From the NCBI GenBank assembly GCA_035582835.1, contig JAYKAV010003166.1:1367422-1431421 (forward strand): a stretch of 64,000 nt of DNA, given 5' to 3'. Positions within the stretch are counted from its first letter, which is position 1. Each line of letters begins with the position of its first letter. A model generated the notes under the pieces. That model was given only the letters and a program-made list of their open reading frames with translations, was not told the DNA's origin and searched no databases. Both the position numbers and the translations under genes were made by a program. Origin of the DNA: Phoebastria nigripes (lineage: Eukaryota > Chordata > Aves > Procellariiformes > Diomedeidae). Shown here one piece after another: positions 27,033-37,590 of this stretch.

Positions 27033-27818
27033 AAAGGCATATGCTGCTTTCCCTATTCCATGAGTTTATTACAAAAAGAAAAGCTTTCATAGTTGTCATG
27101 CACATGCCCCTCTCTGGAGATTTCCAGAAAATGGTAATTGCAAGTCAAAATTTTTTATATCATTGCCAAAGGTAGGAGGGGATGTGTGGAGAGAATGAGA
27201 ACAAAATGTCTCTTCACAGTCATGGTCTTTCACCGTCTCCTGATACATCATTTCAAGTTGTTAGGTTTCCATTTGTGAATATCCTTTTCAGATGATCAGA
27301 ATAAATCCAGTACTCTAACTTCTGTAATGTTCTTGTAGTGTTTTTCCTTGAGTGTCAATGGAAGAAGTTTGTTTCATTTACTGAGAGCTAAACTAGTCTT
27401 TGGGTGGTCACTTGCTGATGAATACAAGACATCACATAGTAAAATAAGTAACAGAGGGAAAACATTTTCCTTTTCCACAAACCACCATTACTTAACAATA
27501 GTCCAAATGTCTAGATTTCAGATTTAATGTAAAATGTGTTGAAAATTACATGGAGGATGCAATGGATGTGCTGGCATGCAGTCCTCATTTGGAAGAGAAA
27601 GCAGTCTGGAAACTTGTAGTCTTTTCACAATTTACAAAGGAAGTGTTCATGTCCTGCAGCTTCAGTACTTGGAGTTATATTTTTCCTTATTTCGCACACA
27701 GCCCCGGTAGTCATTGTATCATTAATGCTTGGCTTTGATCACTATCTCAAACGGAACCACTAAAGGACAAAGTCAAGGTGATGTGGCCTTAATATTACGT
27801 CTGCTCTATTTTTTTCAG

Positions 27819-27897
27819 GGGCCTGTTAGCCAGCAGCTTCACAGAAACGCATTATTTGAAAGACGGCACTGATGTGGTTCTCGCACGCAATTACACG
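27819..27897 (+). CDS. ADAM12: ADAM12 exon 4 (prodomain)
   Basis: This 79-bp exon opens with the third base of a split Glu codon and then reads GLLASSFTETHYLKDGTD, followed by VVLARNYT. It is part of the prodomain, which keeps the protease latent and aids folding. The acceptor is TTTTTTTCAG and the donor is ACG|GTAAGG, a good consensus. The exon ends in phase 0. The final Asn-Tyr-Thr is an N-glycosylation sequon that is also present in human ADAM12. The next exon starts GGT CAC TGC, giving T-G-H-C across the junction. Human transcripts carry an optional VIL tripeptide exactly here, and this genome has an in-frame GT nine bases downstream. Confidence 0.95.
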
Positions 27898-27908
27898 GTA
27901 AGGTTGGT
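27898..27908 (+). promoter_or_regulatory. ADAM12: Possible alternative 5' splice site for exon 4
   Basis: After the main donor the intron reads GTAAGGTTG and then GTGTTT. Using the second GT (27907-27908) would extend exon 4 by nine bases in frame, adding Val-Arg-Leu without a stop. The second donor is weak compared with the first (GTGTTT against GTAAGG). It matches the position of the human GTAATTCTG (VIL) extension at the 3' end of exon 4. Confidence 0.35.
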
Positions 27909-28371
27909 GTTTCGTGGGTAGATGATGCTTCATCATTAAAACCCAAAGTGCTCTCTGCTGGGATCTGAGCCATGGGATGAAACAGCTCGATGTGTGATCT
28001 TTTTTTATTGTTGCCTTCAGTACCTTTTTGACTGCTGTGATCCTACACATGAATTTTAGAGAGAGATTTTAAAGGCAAGCTGTGGGGTTTTAACCAGGTG
28101 ACTTAAAATCTGTAAGATTTATTCAGCTTCTTGGAAATATACCCATTAAAATTTTATAATAAATGCAGCCATCGTTGCTCAGTTATGGAGGAAAGTCCTG
28201 GTTCAGTTAGGAAGAAAGCCCTAAATATCTGATTTCCATAGTGCAGAAGCTCACATCAGAGGTTTTGAAGGCTTGCGTGTCCTTCCACATTGGGGAAGCC
28301 GTGGCTGGGGTTTGGGAGAAGGGGTTGGTTGTTTGGGTTTATTTTTTAAACCAGACCATAAGACTGTTATG

Positions 28372-28434
28372 AATATATATATATGTATGTATGTATGTGT
28401 ATATTTATGTGGATGTGTGTATATATATCTATAC
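28372..28434 (+). repeat. (TA)n/(TATG)n microsatellite
   Basis: This is a compound alternating stretch: ATATATATATATGTATGTATGTATGTG, then further TA and TG units. The minus-strand Tyr/His/Thr-rich frame over it is an artefact of the repeat. Confidence 0.9.
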
Positions 28435-31251
28435 AAATATGGCTAATATGATCCTTGTTAAAATCAGTAGTTAAAAACTGCTTTTTATAAATGAAAAACA
28501 CTTTAAGGCAGTAATGTTTTTGTCCTCTGACAGTATGAATGCCTTAATTAGAAACAATGCAGCAAGCGATTTTAATTACAAGGTTTATCTTTTATCTGCC
28601 TAAGTCCTATAAAGTATTTGTTATGTTACGTTACTTATTTATTGACGCTGTTGGAAGAGGCATCGTGCTTTGTGTTCCCATCCATAATGGGCTTTGGTGG
28701 TATCAGTGAAAGGCNTTGTTTCTATGCATAACATCTTACTTCTGAAAAAGAATCTTCATTATAGCCCCAGACCTCCCAAGTAAAGCAATCCTTTTGGAAG
28801 CTTTCAGTGTTTTCTTTTTTGCTGGATGCTCATATCTTCCTCAAAATCAGCTTAGTAGAAAATAGTTATTTGTTTCAGAAACAGGAAGGCTGTATAGACT
28901 CCTCGAGGAAGTAAAAGGAAAGAAATGAAACACACAACTCTCTGACAGATTAACCTACATTAACATGAGTATGTGTACAGCTAATGATAGCTAGGCTTTC
29001 CCTTACTAAGAAAAAATATCTGTTTTCATAATGGCAGTAAGTCATGATGAATACTGACAGTGCATTTTGCTGCCTAAAATATTTTTTTGAGAGATCAGTG
29101 AATTCATTTTTCATTAAATGCTGCAATGTGGTTTAAAAAAGATAAGTCTCTGATTTTATTTTTATATCTCTTCTTCACTGAGGACATCAATATAGTCTGT
29201 AGTTGAAACCAAATCCAGTTTCCCATTGAAAAGTTGCTTAGTCAAATTCTGCTTGGAGGTCAGACCAAGTCAGGTTTGTGGAGCTGCCGTGTGGGGCGTT
29301 TCTCTAGCACACGAGTCAGTGTCCGGGTTATTTTTCTGGTTTCTGTAGCACTTGAAAAATTTGCAGTTGTCAAAAGATGGTATTTATTAAATGATCTCAA
29401 GTAAAGGTAGAGTTTTAAGTATGACAAATCAGCCATGGTAATTATTTGTTTTTAGGGGGTCATCCATTTTATATACTAGTTTACAGGAATAAAAAGATTT
29501 GATAGGAGAAGAAAAAAATCCTGCAGTTCAGTGGAGTTACTGAGCTAGAAATCAATTTTCTACCAGTCCAAGTGCAGGCCATGGTCTGATAAGTTTACAT
29601 TTTCGGTATTGAACTTTGGCATCATATAGCATGTGCAGCTCAGAGAAGTTGTGAAATGGGCCACAACAAGGAGCTCAAAGTTAATAAAATGACAAGTTGT
29701 GTGTAGAGAGGGAAAGAAATCAGGACCTTTGCCATAATTCACTCGTTGATAAAGACAGCTAGACTGCAGCAGCAGCCTGTGTGGGACNAGATACCGGCTT
29801 GCCCTCCCCTTTTCACTGAGGACTGTGCTTAACACCGGTGATGCTAAAGCCCAAAGGCTGGCTTCTGAAGAGCTCTGAACTGCACCTCTGCCTTATACTT
29901 AACTTTANGTGACAAGAATAAAACTACTTTATTTTTGGTTTCAGACTGTTTCAGAGTCGCTGTGTGAGTCAGTGCTGAGGTGGGGGGTGTGTTTTTTCTT
30001 CTGTCTTATCAACTGGATGCGTGTAACTGATAATATTAAAATAAAGTGAAATAGTACACTCATGCTGAAAACTTTGATGCCCATAGCAATTGTGACTGAA
30101 GCAATCATCCCCCAAAATTCGGTCTATGACTTCCTCCCATTTATTGTGGCTTTATCCTTGCTAGTGTGTTACTGACTCTTTATGAGTACCAATGATAAAA
30201 ATACCCAAGAGTAAAACATTATTACCCTGTTTCTGTCATTTCTTTCACTGAGAAAAGCTACTGAGTTTTGTATTTTAAAAGTCAGATGTTGGTGTTCTGT
30301 GTTCAGTTGCTCATGTTGGAAATACAAATGCTCTAAACAAACATTTTTCATGATATAACCTTATTTGCAGAAAATTCATATCTGAATTATTCCATCTTAC
30401 CCAGCATTTTCATGGCTATTGCTTTCTTTAACAAAATCAAGGTGGTCTTTAGAAGTCTGCGATGTGAGGCTTTGTAAGTGAAAACCATGCCCCAAAACTG
30501 AAAAGGTTAATTAATGCAGCTAGATGGATGTGAATGAACCAAGTAATAAAAAGGCACAGTGAGATGACAGGTTGAAGCATGAGTGATAACTTTCCTTTGC
30601 ACTAATAAGATAGGAACCTTTTACAACAGTGTTTTCAGTTTCCAGGTGGCATTCAAAGGAGCCGTGAGAAAAGAAATGCTGGACGTGACACAATCAGTGC
30701 TTTCCAGTCAGTCACATAATTGGGAATGTAATATAACCTTTAGTCAACAATAAAATTAACCTTGATTCCAGACAGATATGTGTATGTGCTAAGAAAGTAT
30801 CTCTGTTGTGGGTGCCTTTTGCAAGCAGTGAATTATTAAGGAAATACAATAACCTAGCTGCAAAATGAAATTGGATTGTGGCCTCTCAAAATAGAAGACC
30901 CTCTTATTCTTGGTTGTTCTTAATAACATGCAGCCACTCAGTTGGGTAATTCAATAAAAGATTTCCTTTCCAACCTGTTTCCCCTCCCCTTCGTTTGCTC
31001 TGTGATTTTTTTCAGGCTATGGGGTTGGGATTGACCTTTTTTATACTTCCCTTTATATGTAGCTACCTCCTATAGACATACATAGATGTAAATGACCTTA
31101 AATAAAAATATGTGTGTCCATAGAAAGTAGTAAAATGTGTCAGCTGATTTGTTCATCTGATTAATTTTATAAAATATTCCATATTGTAGCTTTAAATAAA
31201 ATAACACAGAAAAAGGTTGTCAGTCAAGTAATTTAAATAGTTGACCCTCTT

Positions 31252-31310
31252 TAAAAAAAAAACCAAACCACAAAACAACAACGACAAAAAAAACCCCACC
31301 ACCCCAACCT
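31252..31310 (+). repeat. A/C-rich simple sequence
   Basis: A runs are interrupted by CC and CAAC units (AAAACCAAACCACAAAACAA...). It may be a degenerate retrotransposon tail, but no body is recognisable. Confidence 0.75.
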
Positions 31311-31495
31311 CTGGGGTTTAAAACCACCCAAGGTTCCCATTTAGGAACCCTTTGGACTGTTAAGTACANTGAATATTTAGTGGGGCAGGAAAGGTGCTTC
31401 TGAATGCAATTGAAAACAGCTTTGAAAACCATGAGAAAACAAGAGAGCAAAGAGCTTTTATGATTACTGAAATGTTTTCTCTTTTTTGCAATCAG

Positions 31496-31572
31496 GGTCA
31501 CTGCTATTACCACGGCAACGTACGAGGGTACCCCGACTCCTCAGTCAGTCTCAGTACCTGCTCTGGACTCAG
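31496..31572 (+). CDS. ADAM12: ADAM12 exon 5 (prodomain)
   Basis: This 77-bp exon encodes [18 protein letters not shown] followed by LSTCSGL and the first two bases of an Arg codon (AG|G). The GHCYYHG...V.GY..S..S.STC.GLRG block is the most conserved part of the ADAM/reprolysin propeptide. The acceptor is AATCAG and the donor AG|GTGAGC. It starts in phase 0 and ends in phase 2. Both cysteines of the block are present. It differs from human by only a few substitutions, such as Pro for Ser after GY. Confidence 0.95.
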
Positions 31573-33478
31573 GTGAGCCAATATTTCAGTAAGACTTGAG
31601 CTCCTTAAGAAACCATCCTAGTACTCGTTGAGTTTTTGTTTTGCCTTTTAATGAATGTATCAATATCCGTTTTTCAAATGTTGGTACAATCTCTGTAAAA
31701 ACATTTTCCCTCTAGTTGCTCTGAAGAGAAAAAAAGAAATAGATAACGCAACTTGGGGACTTTCCATGACGTCCCTTCTCTCTTGCTGCCCATCCTTCTC
31801 TATACCCTTTTGGAGCAGTGCGGTGCTTGGCACATTTTGGGGCTGGCAGTGCNCAGTGGCCCTCCAGTCCTCGTCCTCAAAGCTGTTTCACCAGTGATGG
31901 CAGGACCTCTTTGCAGCTGCGAACTCATGCATCATCCAGCAGCCTCAGCGTTAGGAGAGATTGCTTTAGAAATACGGCTGTGGAGCTCAATAAATTGCGT
32001 TCGTGGCAGGTATGATGCTCAGCGTTAGGTTTTTAGCTACTTGTTAACAGAAGAGCAGCAGATTCACATTGCTGAAAACCAAACCTCTTCTGAGTTTGAG
32101 AAAGGAACAGGCTGACAACATTTTAAATACACAATGGACACAGTTCAGGAAACAATTATCTTCCTTACTTGGACAATCAGAGACTGGTATTTACTCACAG
32201 AGCTGTTCCAAATCACAGTAATTAACTGTAAATTGGCTCTAGTGTTCTCCCTGGAAAACCCAGTTTTCCTGTCAGATTTCCAGCTGTCTCAACCTTTTCT
32301 GGGTTTGTTTAATTTATCTACAAACAGCATGAGTAGCTGGAGTCTTTTTCCCCTGATTTTGTGCGATAGTGGTATTATCAAGGCTTTTATAACAGAGCTC
32401 TGGGACAGACAGCAGCAGAGAGAGCAAACCCTTTGTTACCAGGACCCCTCTCCCTGTTGGAGGGACCCATTTGCTGTAGTGGATGGGATTCCTGTGGTTC
32501 ATTCCCACACAGAGAGGGGTTTTATGGGTGCTTCGGTATGTATCTGGCATCTTCCACAAGTTTACTCTAATCAACCCCTTGCATGGACCATGGCAGTCCG
32601 CATTCACCAGTCGTCCTCGCAGTCTGTAAAAATATAATGCAGTGCTCTCGGTATTTTAGTTAAAGGGATTGCATTGCTGCAAGGTCCACAGGGGAAATTT
32701 GCACNGCGTGGGATAGGGTCTGCACCGATGTCTTGTTCCAGAGCTACCTAAGAAATGAAGAACTCTCAAGAGAAATTACTCTTCTCCACGTCAAAAGCGT
32801 TTTCTTTCTTCTCTAATGTGCTCTTTTTACAATTGTTGAGCTCACAGAGTCGTGTCCCAGTTTTAGGTAGTCAGGTACGTCAAGGCAACATATGCTGGCA
32901 GTGACATTTTTCTCTCATCTCGCACTATGGCAGATAAATCCCCAGAGTGCAAGCTGACAGTATTAGGCTCCTTCCCCATAGGAAAATTGTAGCAGAATCT
33001 TTTTCAGTACAAGTATTCTTAAGTTTCCCTGCCAATGCATGTTTTGCTCTAGCAGGAGAACAACTGAGGACGTATCTCAGTATCCGTGCCCATTTAGCTG
33101 CTGCATTCACTGCTGAGGTTGGTTAAGAGACTGTCCATGAGTGATAACAGTTTGTGATAAGGGTGCTTGTTGACTTACCCCACAAAACTCATTTCACAGC
33201 CTGATAGCCAATAGTAATAACTTCCAGTCATTACCTGTGCTTGATCTGAGCCGGCGATGTCTATTTGAAAGGTTTCATAATGCACTGTCAGCTCCTTGAA
33301 CCATCCAGACCTTCTCATTAAAGCTGGTTAAGTGGTGTGAAATCCCAGGTAGCTGCACTGAGGTCCTTAGAGCACTAAGCATCTTCCAGAATCAAGCCCA
33401 CAGGTCACCATATACCTCTACCACCAAAACATTATTGTGGCAATGTGTTCCTTGAGAATTTGGGTGAAAAGATCTAGT

Positions 33479-33567
33479 TGAAGATGTCCCTGCTCATTGC
33501 AGGGGGATTGGACTAGATGACCTTTAAAGGTCCCTTCCAACCCAAACCATTCTGTGATTCTATGATT
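33479..33567 (+). mobile_element. CR1 LINE 3' end fragment
   Basis: The sequence reads GAAGATGTCCCTGCTCATTG, then GGACTAGATGACCTTTAAAG, then TCCCTTCCAACCCAAACCAT, and closes on the octamer repeat TTCTGTGATTCTATGATT. This is the CR1 3' UTR and terminal repeat in sense with ADAM12. Only the last 90 bases or so are present. Confidence 0.92.
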
Positions 33568-33683
33568 TACTGCACGTGATCCAGTCTGAAATAATATGAG
33601 GAGAAATAGGACAGTTCAAAACTACTTCATGGTTTACTTTGCTGGCAAGTTTAGTGGTATTACAGCTTCAAAGAATAGTTATG

Positions 33684-33705
33684 GATAGGGTAGGGTAGGG
33701 TAGGA
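33684..33705 (+). repeat. Short (GGGTA)n pentamer repeat
   Basis: There are about four units of TAGGG (ATAGGGTAGGGTAGGGTAGG). The unit is five bases, so it is not the vertebrate telomere hexamer TTAGGG. Confidence 0.8.
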
Positions 33706-33894
33706 TGCTGTACTTGCCCACCAACTTGCTGGAGTAGGGATTCTTGGTTTTCCATGGCATGATAAAGACTGCAAGCTGCAGGGGTAAAGACATAAGACAT
33801 CGTGTGGCCATGGAGCCCTGGGTGAGGACAGTCCCTGGGGCAGCCGTTTCACTTGCAGCAACTGGCGNAAGGAAAGACTGGTCTCATTCTCAGT

Positions 33895-34050
33895 CTGTTC
33901 CTGGCTTTGTGACAATTTCTAAGTGAATTGGACAAATCTCTCTGTCTCAGTTTCTCCATCTGTGAAATTCATTTAATGATTCTTACCTACCCCACATAGC
34001 TATCGCATGGGGCTAAAGTTTAAGTGCCTGAAAAACATCTAATGAAAGGA
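33895..34050 (-). mobile_element. MIR-like SINE
   Basis: On + the stretch reads in the order of a reverse-complemented MIR: GGCTTTGTGACAATTTCTAA, GTCTCAGTTTCTCCATCTGT, then GATTCTTACCTACCCCACAT, then a diverged tail. The order and spacing of the blocks are good support for an ancient amniote MIR copy, though it was judged by eye. Confidence 0.7.
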
Positions 34051-34299
34051 AGTGCAAGCTGTTAGTTCACTGAAATCTCAGAGCATTAATATCCTCCCAC
34101 TCCTACTAGACAGGCACCTTGGGCATTGTTCCAGGTGTGGATAGGTAGGGACTGTGTCTTTTCCCCCAGATTAGGAGAGTTCATTAAAAGACATGAAACT
34201 AGTCATAAAGAATAGGTTCCACATTTTAGCATGCTCTGAAGCCTGAGTGCTCAGCGGTAGTCAAAGAAGCAAAAAGGATCATAGGAATTACTGAGACAG

Positions 34300-34765
34300 A
34301 AATAGAGGATAAAACAAAACCCCTCATTACCACTTTATAAATCCATAGTGCACTCACATCTTGAATTCTGCATGCAGTTCTTGTTTTCCCCTCCCCATCC
34401 CCATCTCAGAAGAGGAAGCATTATATCCAGAAAAGGTACAGAGAAGGGCAAAAATCATGATCAAAGGTATGGAACAGCTTTTATCCAAGAAGAGAAAATA
34501 GACTAGGATTTGTCACTTTTGAAAGGAGATGACGGAGAAAAGGGGTATGATGAAACGAGGTTGAATGTCATGCTGAAGAGGGGACAATTGCTGAATATTT
34601 TTCGTAACCCCAAAGTTAGTAGACATCAAATGAAACTTTAGAGCAAAGGAAAGTACTTTTTTGTTCACCACATAATGAAGCTGTGGAGCTCACTGTCACA
34701 GGTGGTGTCAATGTAAAAAATAGCAGTAGATTCAAAAAAGATGAGACAATTTGGGGAGGGGAGCT
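34300..34765 (+). mobile_element. Ancient CR1-type LINE ORF2 3' end, decayed
   Basis: Translated piecewise across frameshifts, the stretch keeps landmarks of the CR1 ORF2 C-terminus: S-IVHSHLEFCMQF (compare [14 protein letters not shown]), VQRRAKIMIKGMEQ, and LGFVTFERR. It is followed by AAGCTGTGGAGCTCACTGTC and a GATTCAAAAAAGATGAGACA segment typical of old CR1/L3-like 3' ends. Frameshifts and stops make it non-functional. It lies in sense with ADAM12. Confidence 0.75.
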
Positions 34766-36708
34766 GGGGGAGCCTCTCCAGGGCTGTCAAACCCAAAGAC
34801 GTCCCTGACACTCATGCTGTCAGAGCGGGGGGTACCAACTGGGGTGTGCTTTTTATGTTCTTATATCTTACCCCTAAGTATCTGCTGTTGGCCAGGGCCA
34901 GAGACAAGGTGCTGGGCTGGAGCAACCTTGCTCTGACCGAACACAACCATCAAGTTCTTTCTTACAGTGCAGCCACACGGTTGAGCATTTGCGATGTGTT
35001 ATTAGCTTGTAAATATGACATGATTAGTCTATGATGAGCTACAGGAAGAATAAAGTGTGAAATCTGCAAACTAAGACAGGTTTGACTAGTTTACATTTTT
35101 TCAGGCAGATAGAGGGGGTGAGATATAAAGATAAGTGAGAAGCAGACTCGGCTCTCTCATACATGGACACTCATGTATTCCAGCTATGTTACCTCCTCTC
35201 AGACATAACATTCGAGTGCCTCACTTCACATAGGATTACAATGGCATAAATAGTTGGATTGAGACTGATAGCTGCCTAAAATGCAGGTTAGAGGAGAATA
35301 TAATCATGCCATAATCTGTATCCTGCTGGCTCCTCCGGAGGAGGAAGAGCTGAATGGCAGAGAGGAGACGGTAAATGCTGAACGCACGAAATGGGAACAA
35401 TGGGTAATCAGGATTTCNGGCACTTCCATCTGGATAAGAAACCCGATTAGACTGTCAAAGCTTGCGGGAAGGTGAAGGTACGACAAAGTCAAGTCATTTC
35501 CTTCCTGTCCTCAGGAAATACCCTTCTGTTTATCTAGCTCGGAGGCTCTTCAAGTTTTTAGCAAACAATTTTGGCCTGTAGCCACCACACACATCTTCTG
35601 TGATAAATTTGTATAGACTTGAATGATTTTTCCCCTATTACTTTCTCTGCAAGTGCAGAACCTAGAAAATACACACAAAAATGCATCCTGAAGAAGAGCA
35701 CAATCTCCAGGGTCCAGGGGCTGGCAGAGGATGCTGGCACGGGGACGTGCAGCTACAAAGGCATCCGCAGTGACCTCTCTGGTGGGGGGAGCTTGAGAGG
35801 TGCTCTCAGAAATGCCTCGGTAGTTTAAGGATACAAATCTCACAGGAAGCCTTTTCCTTCTGAAACACCAAAATGCTCTTGAAAATCCTAAGAATCCCTC
35901 AGAGTTACCCAATTGCTAGATAATAAGCCCATTCACGCATACAAAAAATACTCGGTCATTGTCCAACCTCATCAGCGACTGAAAGATGCTGTGTCCACAG
36001 TGACAGTGATGGGGATAAGGGCCCAGAACTGAATGCAGTCATTTTTAATGGGATTACATAGTTACGCTACACCAGGCCGCCAATACTAGAGCCATCCGTT
36101 TTTCAAATGGTCTGGCTGAACTCACTGCATCCCAGACACAGTNGGCTGAAGAGGGGATTTAAATATGACACTCCAGACATCAACTGTTTAAAAAAGGAAT
36201 GGAAGTAGGAAACCAGTGAGAAAAAAAATTAAATTCCTCATGACTCCTCAAGCATGATTTCCCCACAGAAGGGGAGATTTCATCCAAAAAAAGAAGTTAG
36301 GAGAAAATCCCAGCTGAGAAAAGCACCGGTTTGGATGTGTGTTTTTTCTCCATACTTTCTGAAGAGCTTTTAGTTCATACAAACATCTCACGTGGTTTGT
36401 AAGTTATCTGACTGTGAAACCACTGGAGGTTTTTGAGCTTAACGTTAGAAAGCATTCAGCTTCTGGGGTTTCATAGCTTCTGTATTCTGGCTGTTCAAGT
36501 GGTAAACAGCTCCTGGATCATGATCACCTCTGTGATCTGAGATGAACATTATGTCCATGCTTTGACAATTGCGTGCACGCTGTCCCCAGGTGCACAGTAA
36601 TCCCCCAAGCATCACTGCTACTGCTGGGACAAGCATGAGAGATGATCTGTACCTGGCTGTTTGAGCCTGCCCCTTCTCCATCAAGTCTGTGTCTGACAGC
36701 ACTTCATT

Positions 36709-36721
36709 AAAAAAAAAAAAA
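36709..36721 (+). repeat. A13 homopolymer
   Basis: A run of thirteen A residues, with no recognisable retrotransposon body upstream. Confidence 0.85.
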
Positions 36722-37460
36722 CAAACCAACACTAAAACTAAAAATATTTTTATAATTTTGTGACTTGAAAAAGCATCCTATGAGCCTTAATGTGATGTTC
36801 AAGTTTGAATCAAGCCTTCTTTTATTGTTACGCCGTTTGCTGCACAGTGCTATAAAATGTGCTCACTAAATCGGCACTGATGCCAACGTCTCTTTCCTTC
36901 TTCATTTTTCTCTGCTTTCCTTGGTCTGTCTTGTCACCTTCCCAGTTGAGCTCACATGTGACACTTTCTCTGATAACACAATTACTGTTTCTTGCAGCCC
37001 AAATGCTGGACATGAAATTGCATTATCGCTTTCAATTCAAGTAACTCCCTGCTTAAATTCCAGGCATCAAAGTTGCAGACCAATATGCATTCACTCTGGA
37101 CAAATCTGTCTTGTACTGAGAAAGGATTAAGTGCGTGCTACAGCAGTCTCTGGGTATGACTACATTTTAGACGCTGTGCTATAGAATATATTTTCAGGTT
37201 AATGAAAGGCATTGGCTGGAGTAAAAGGTATTTGACTAATGATGTGTCTGCGTGAGAGCACCTCTACCACTACTGCAATATGTAAAACCAATACTACTGC
37301 TTTAACCTCCCTTTGAGATGTTGCCCTTTGTTGATTTGGGTCAGACTTGTTATTTTAATGGAATCCTGATGTGCAGTATAGTAGGATAACAGTATTACTT
37401 GGGCCTTGTGTGATGCTTTTCATCAATAGATAGTTATTGTGTGTGATGATTTACTAAAAT

Positions 37461-37590
37461 TTACCCCATTTTAAAGGTGGGGCACTGATGCAGAAAGAGG
37501 TGAACTGCCTGTCCAAGGCTGCCCAGGAGCAGTGGTGGAGACAGGAGTACTTCTGTTTCTGGAGTCCAGCTCCCATTCTCTGTATTTCCC
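37461..37590 (+). mobile_element. MIR-like SINE
   Basis: The order CCCCATTTTAAAGGTGGGGC, CAGAAAGAGGTGAACTGCCT, GTCCAAGGCTGCCCAGGAGC, GTGGAGACAGGAGTA, and GTCCAGCTCCCATTCTCTGT follows the MIR consensus from the core to the right end. This is the clearest of the MIR-like copies in the window. Confidence 0.75.

Larger units (their letters stand above)
6548..27818. other. Intron 3 (main part), no gene seen
   Basis: This is over 21 kb of AT-rich sequence before exon 4. Frames of up to 118 codons occur on both strands (for example 7975-8331 and 10490-10828, minus), but none shows a domain, signal peptide or repeat pattern, and they look like chance. The recognisable content is a MIR-like relic at 7024-7130, T tracts at 11720-11734 and 27013-27032, a possible CR1 tail at 23577-23641, a pyrimidine tract at 26381-26450, and AT-rich TAAT-motif stretches near 14640-14800 and 24420-24560. 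I found nothing matching ADAM12 exon 3, which should end in a codon beginning GA. The intron ends in TTTTTTTCAG at 27818. Confidence 0.6.
27898..31495 (+). other. ADAM12: ADAM12 intron 4
   Basis: This 3,598-bp intron runs from GTAAGG to TTGCAATCAG and is phase 0. It contains a TA/TG microsatellite (28372-28434), an AT-rich stretch near 28500-28640 with several TTAATTA-like motifs, and an A/C-rich simple stretch (31252-31310). No gene or clear transposon was seen. Confidence 0.85.

Noticed and set aside
28251..28436. Minus-strand Tyr/His/Thr-rich frame
   Set aside because: It is an artefact of the TA/TG microsatellite.
33684..33705. Interstitial telomere repeat
   Set aside because: The unit is TAGGG (5 bases), not TTAGGG, and there are only about four copies.
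36020..36110. Antisense CR1 ORF2 fragment (GGCCCAGAACTGAATGCAGT)
   Set aside because: Only one short block resembles CR1 and the flanks do not follow it.
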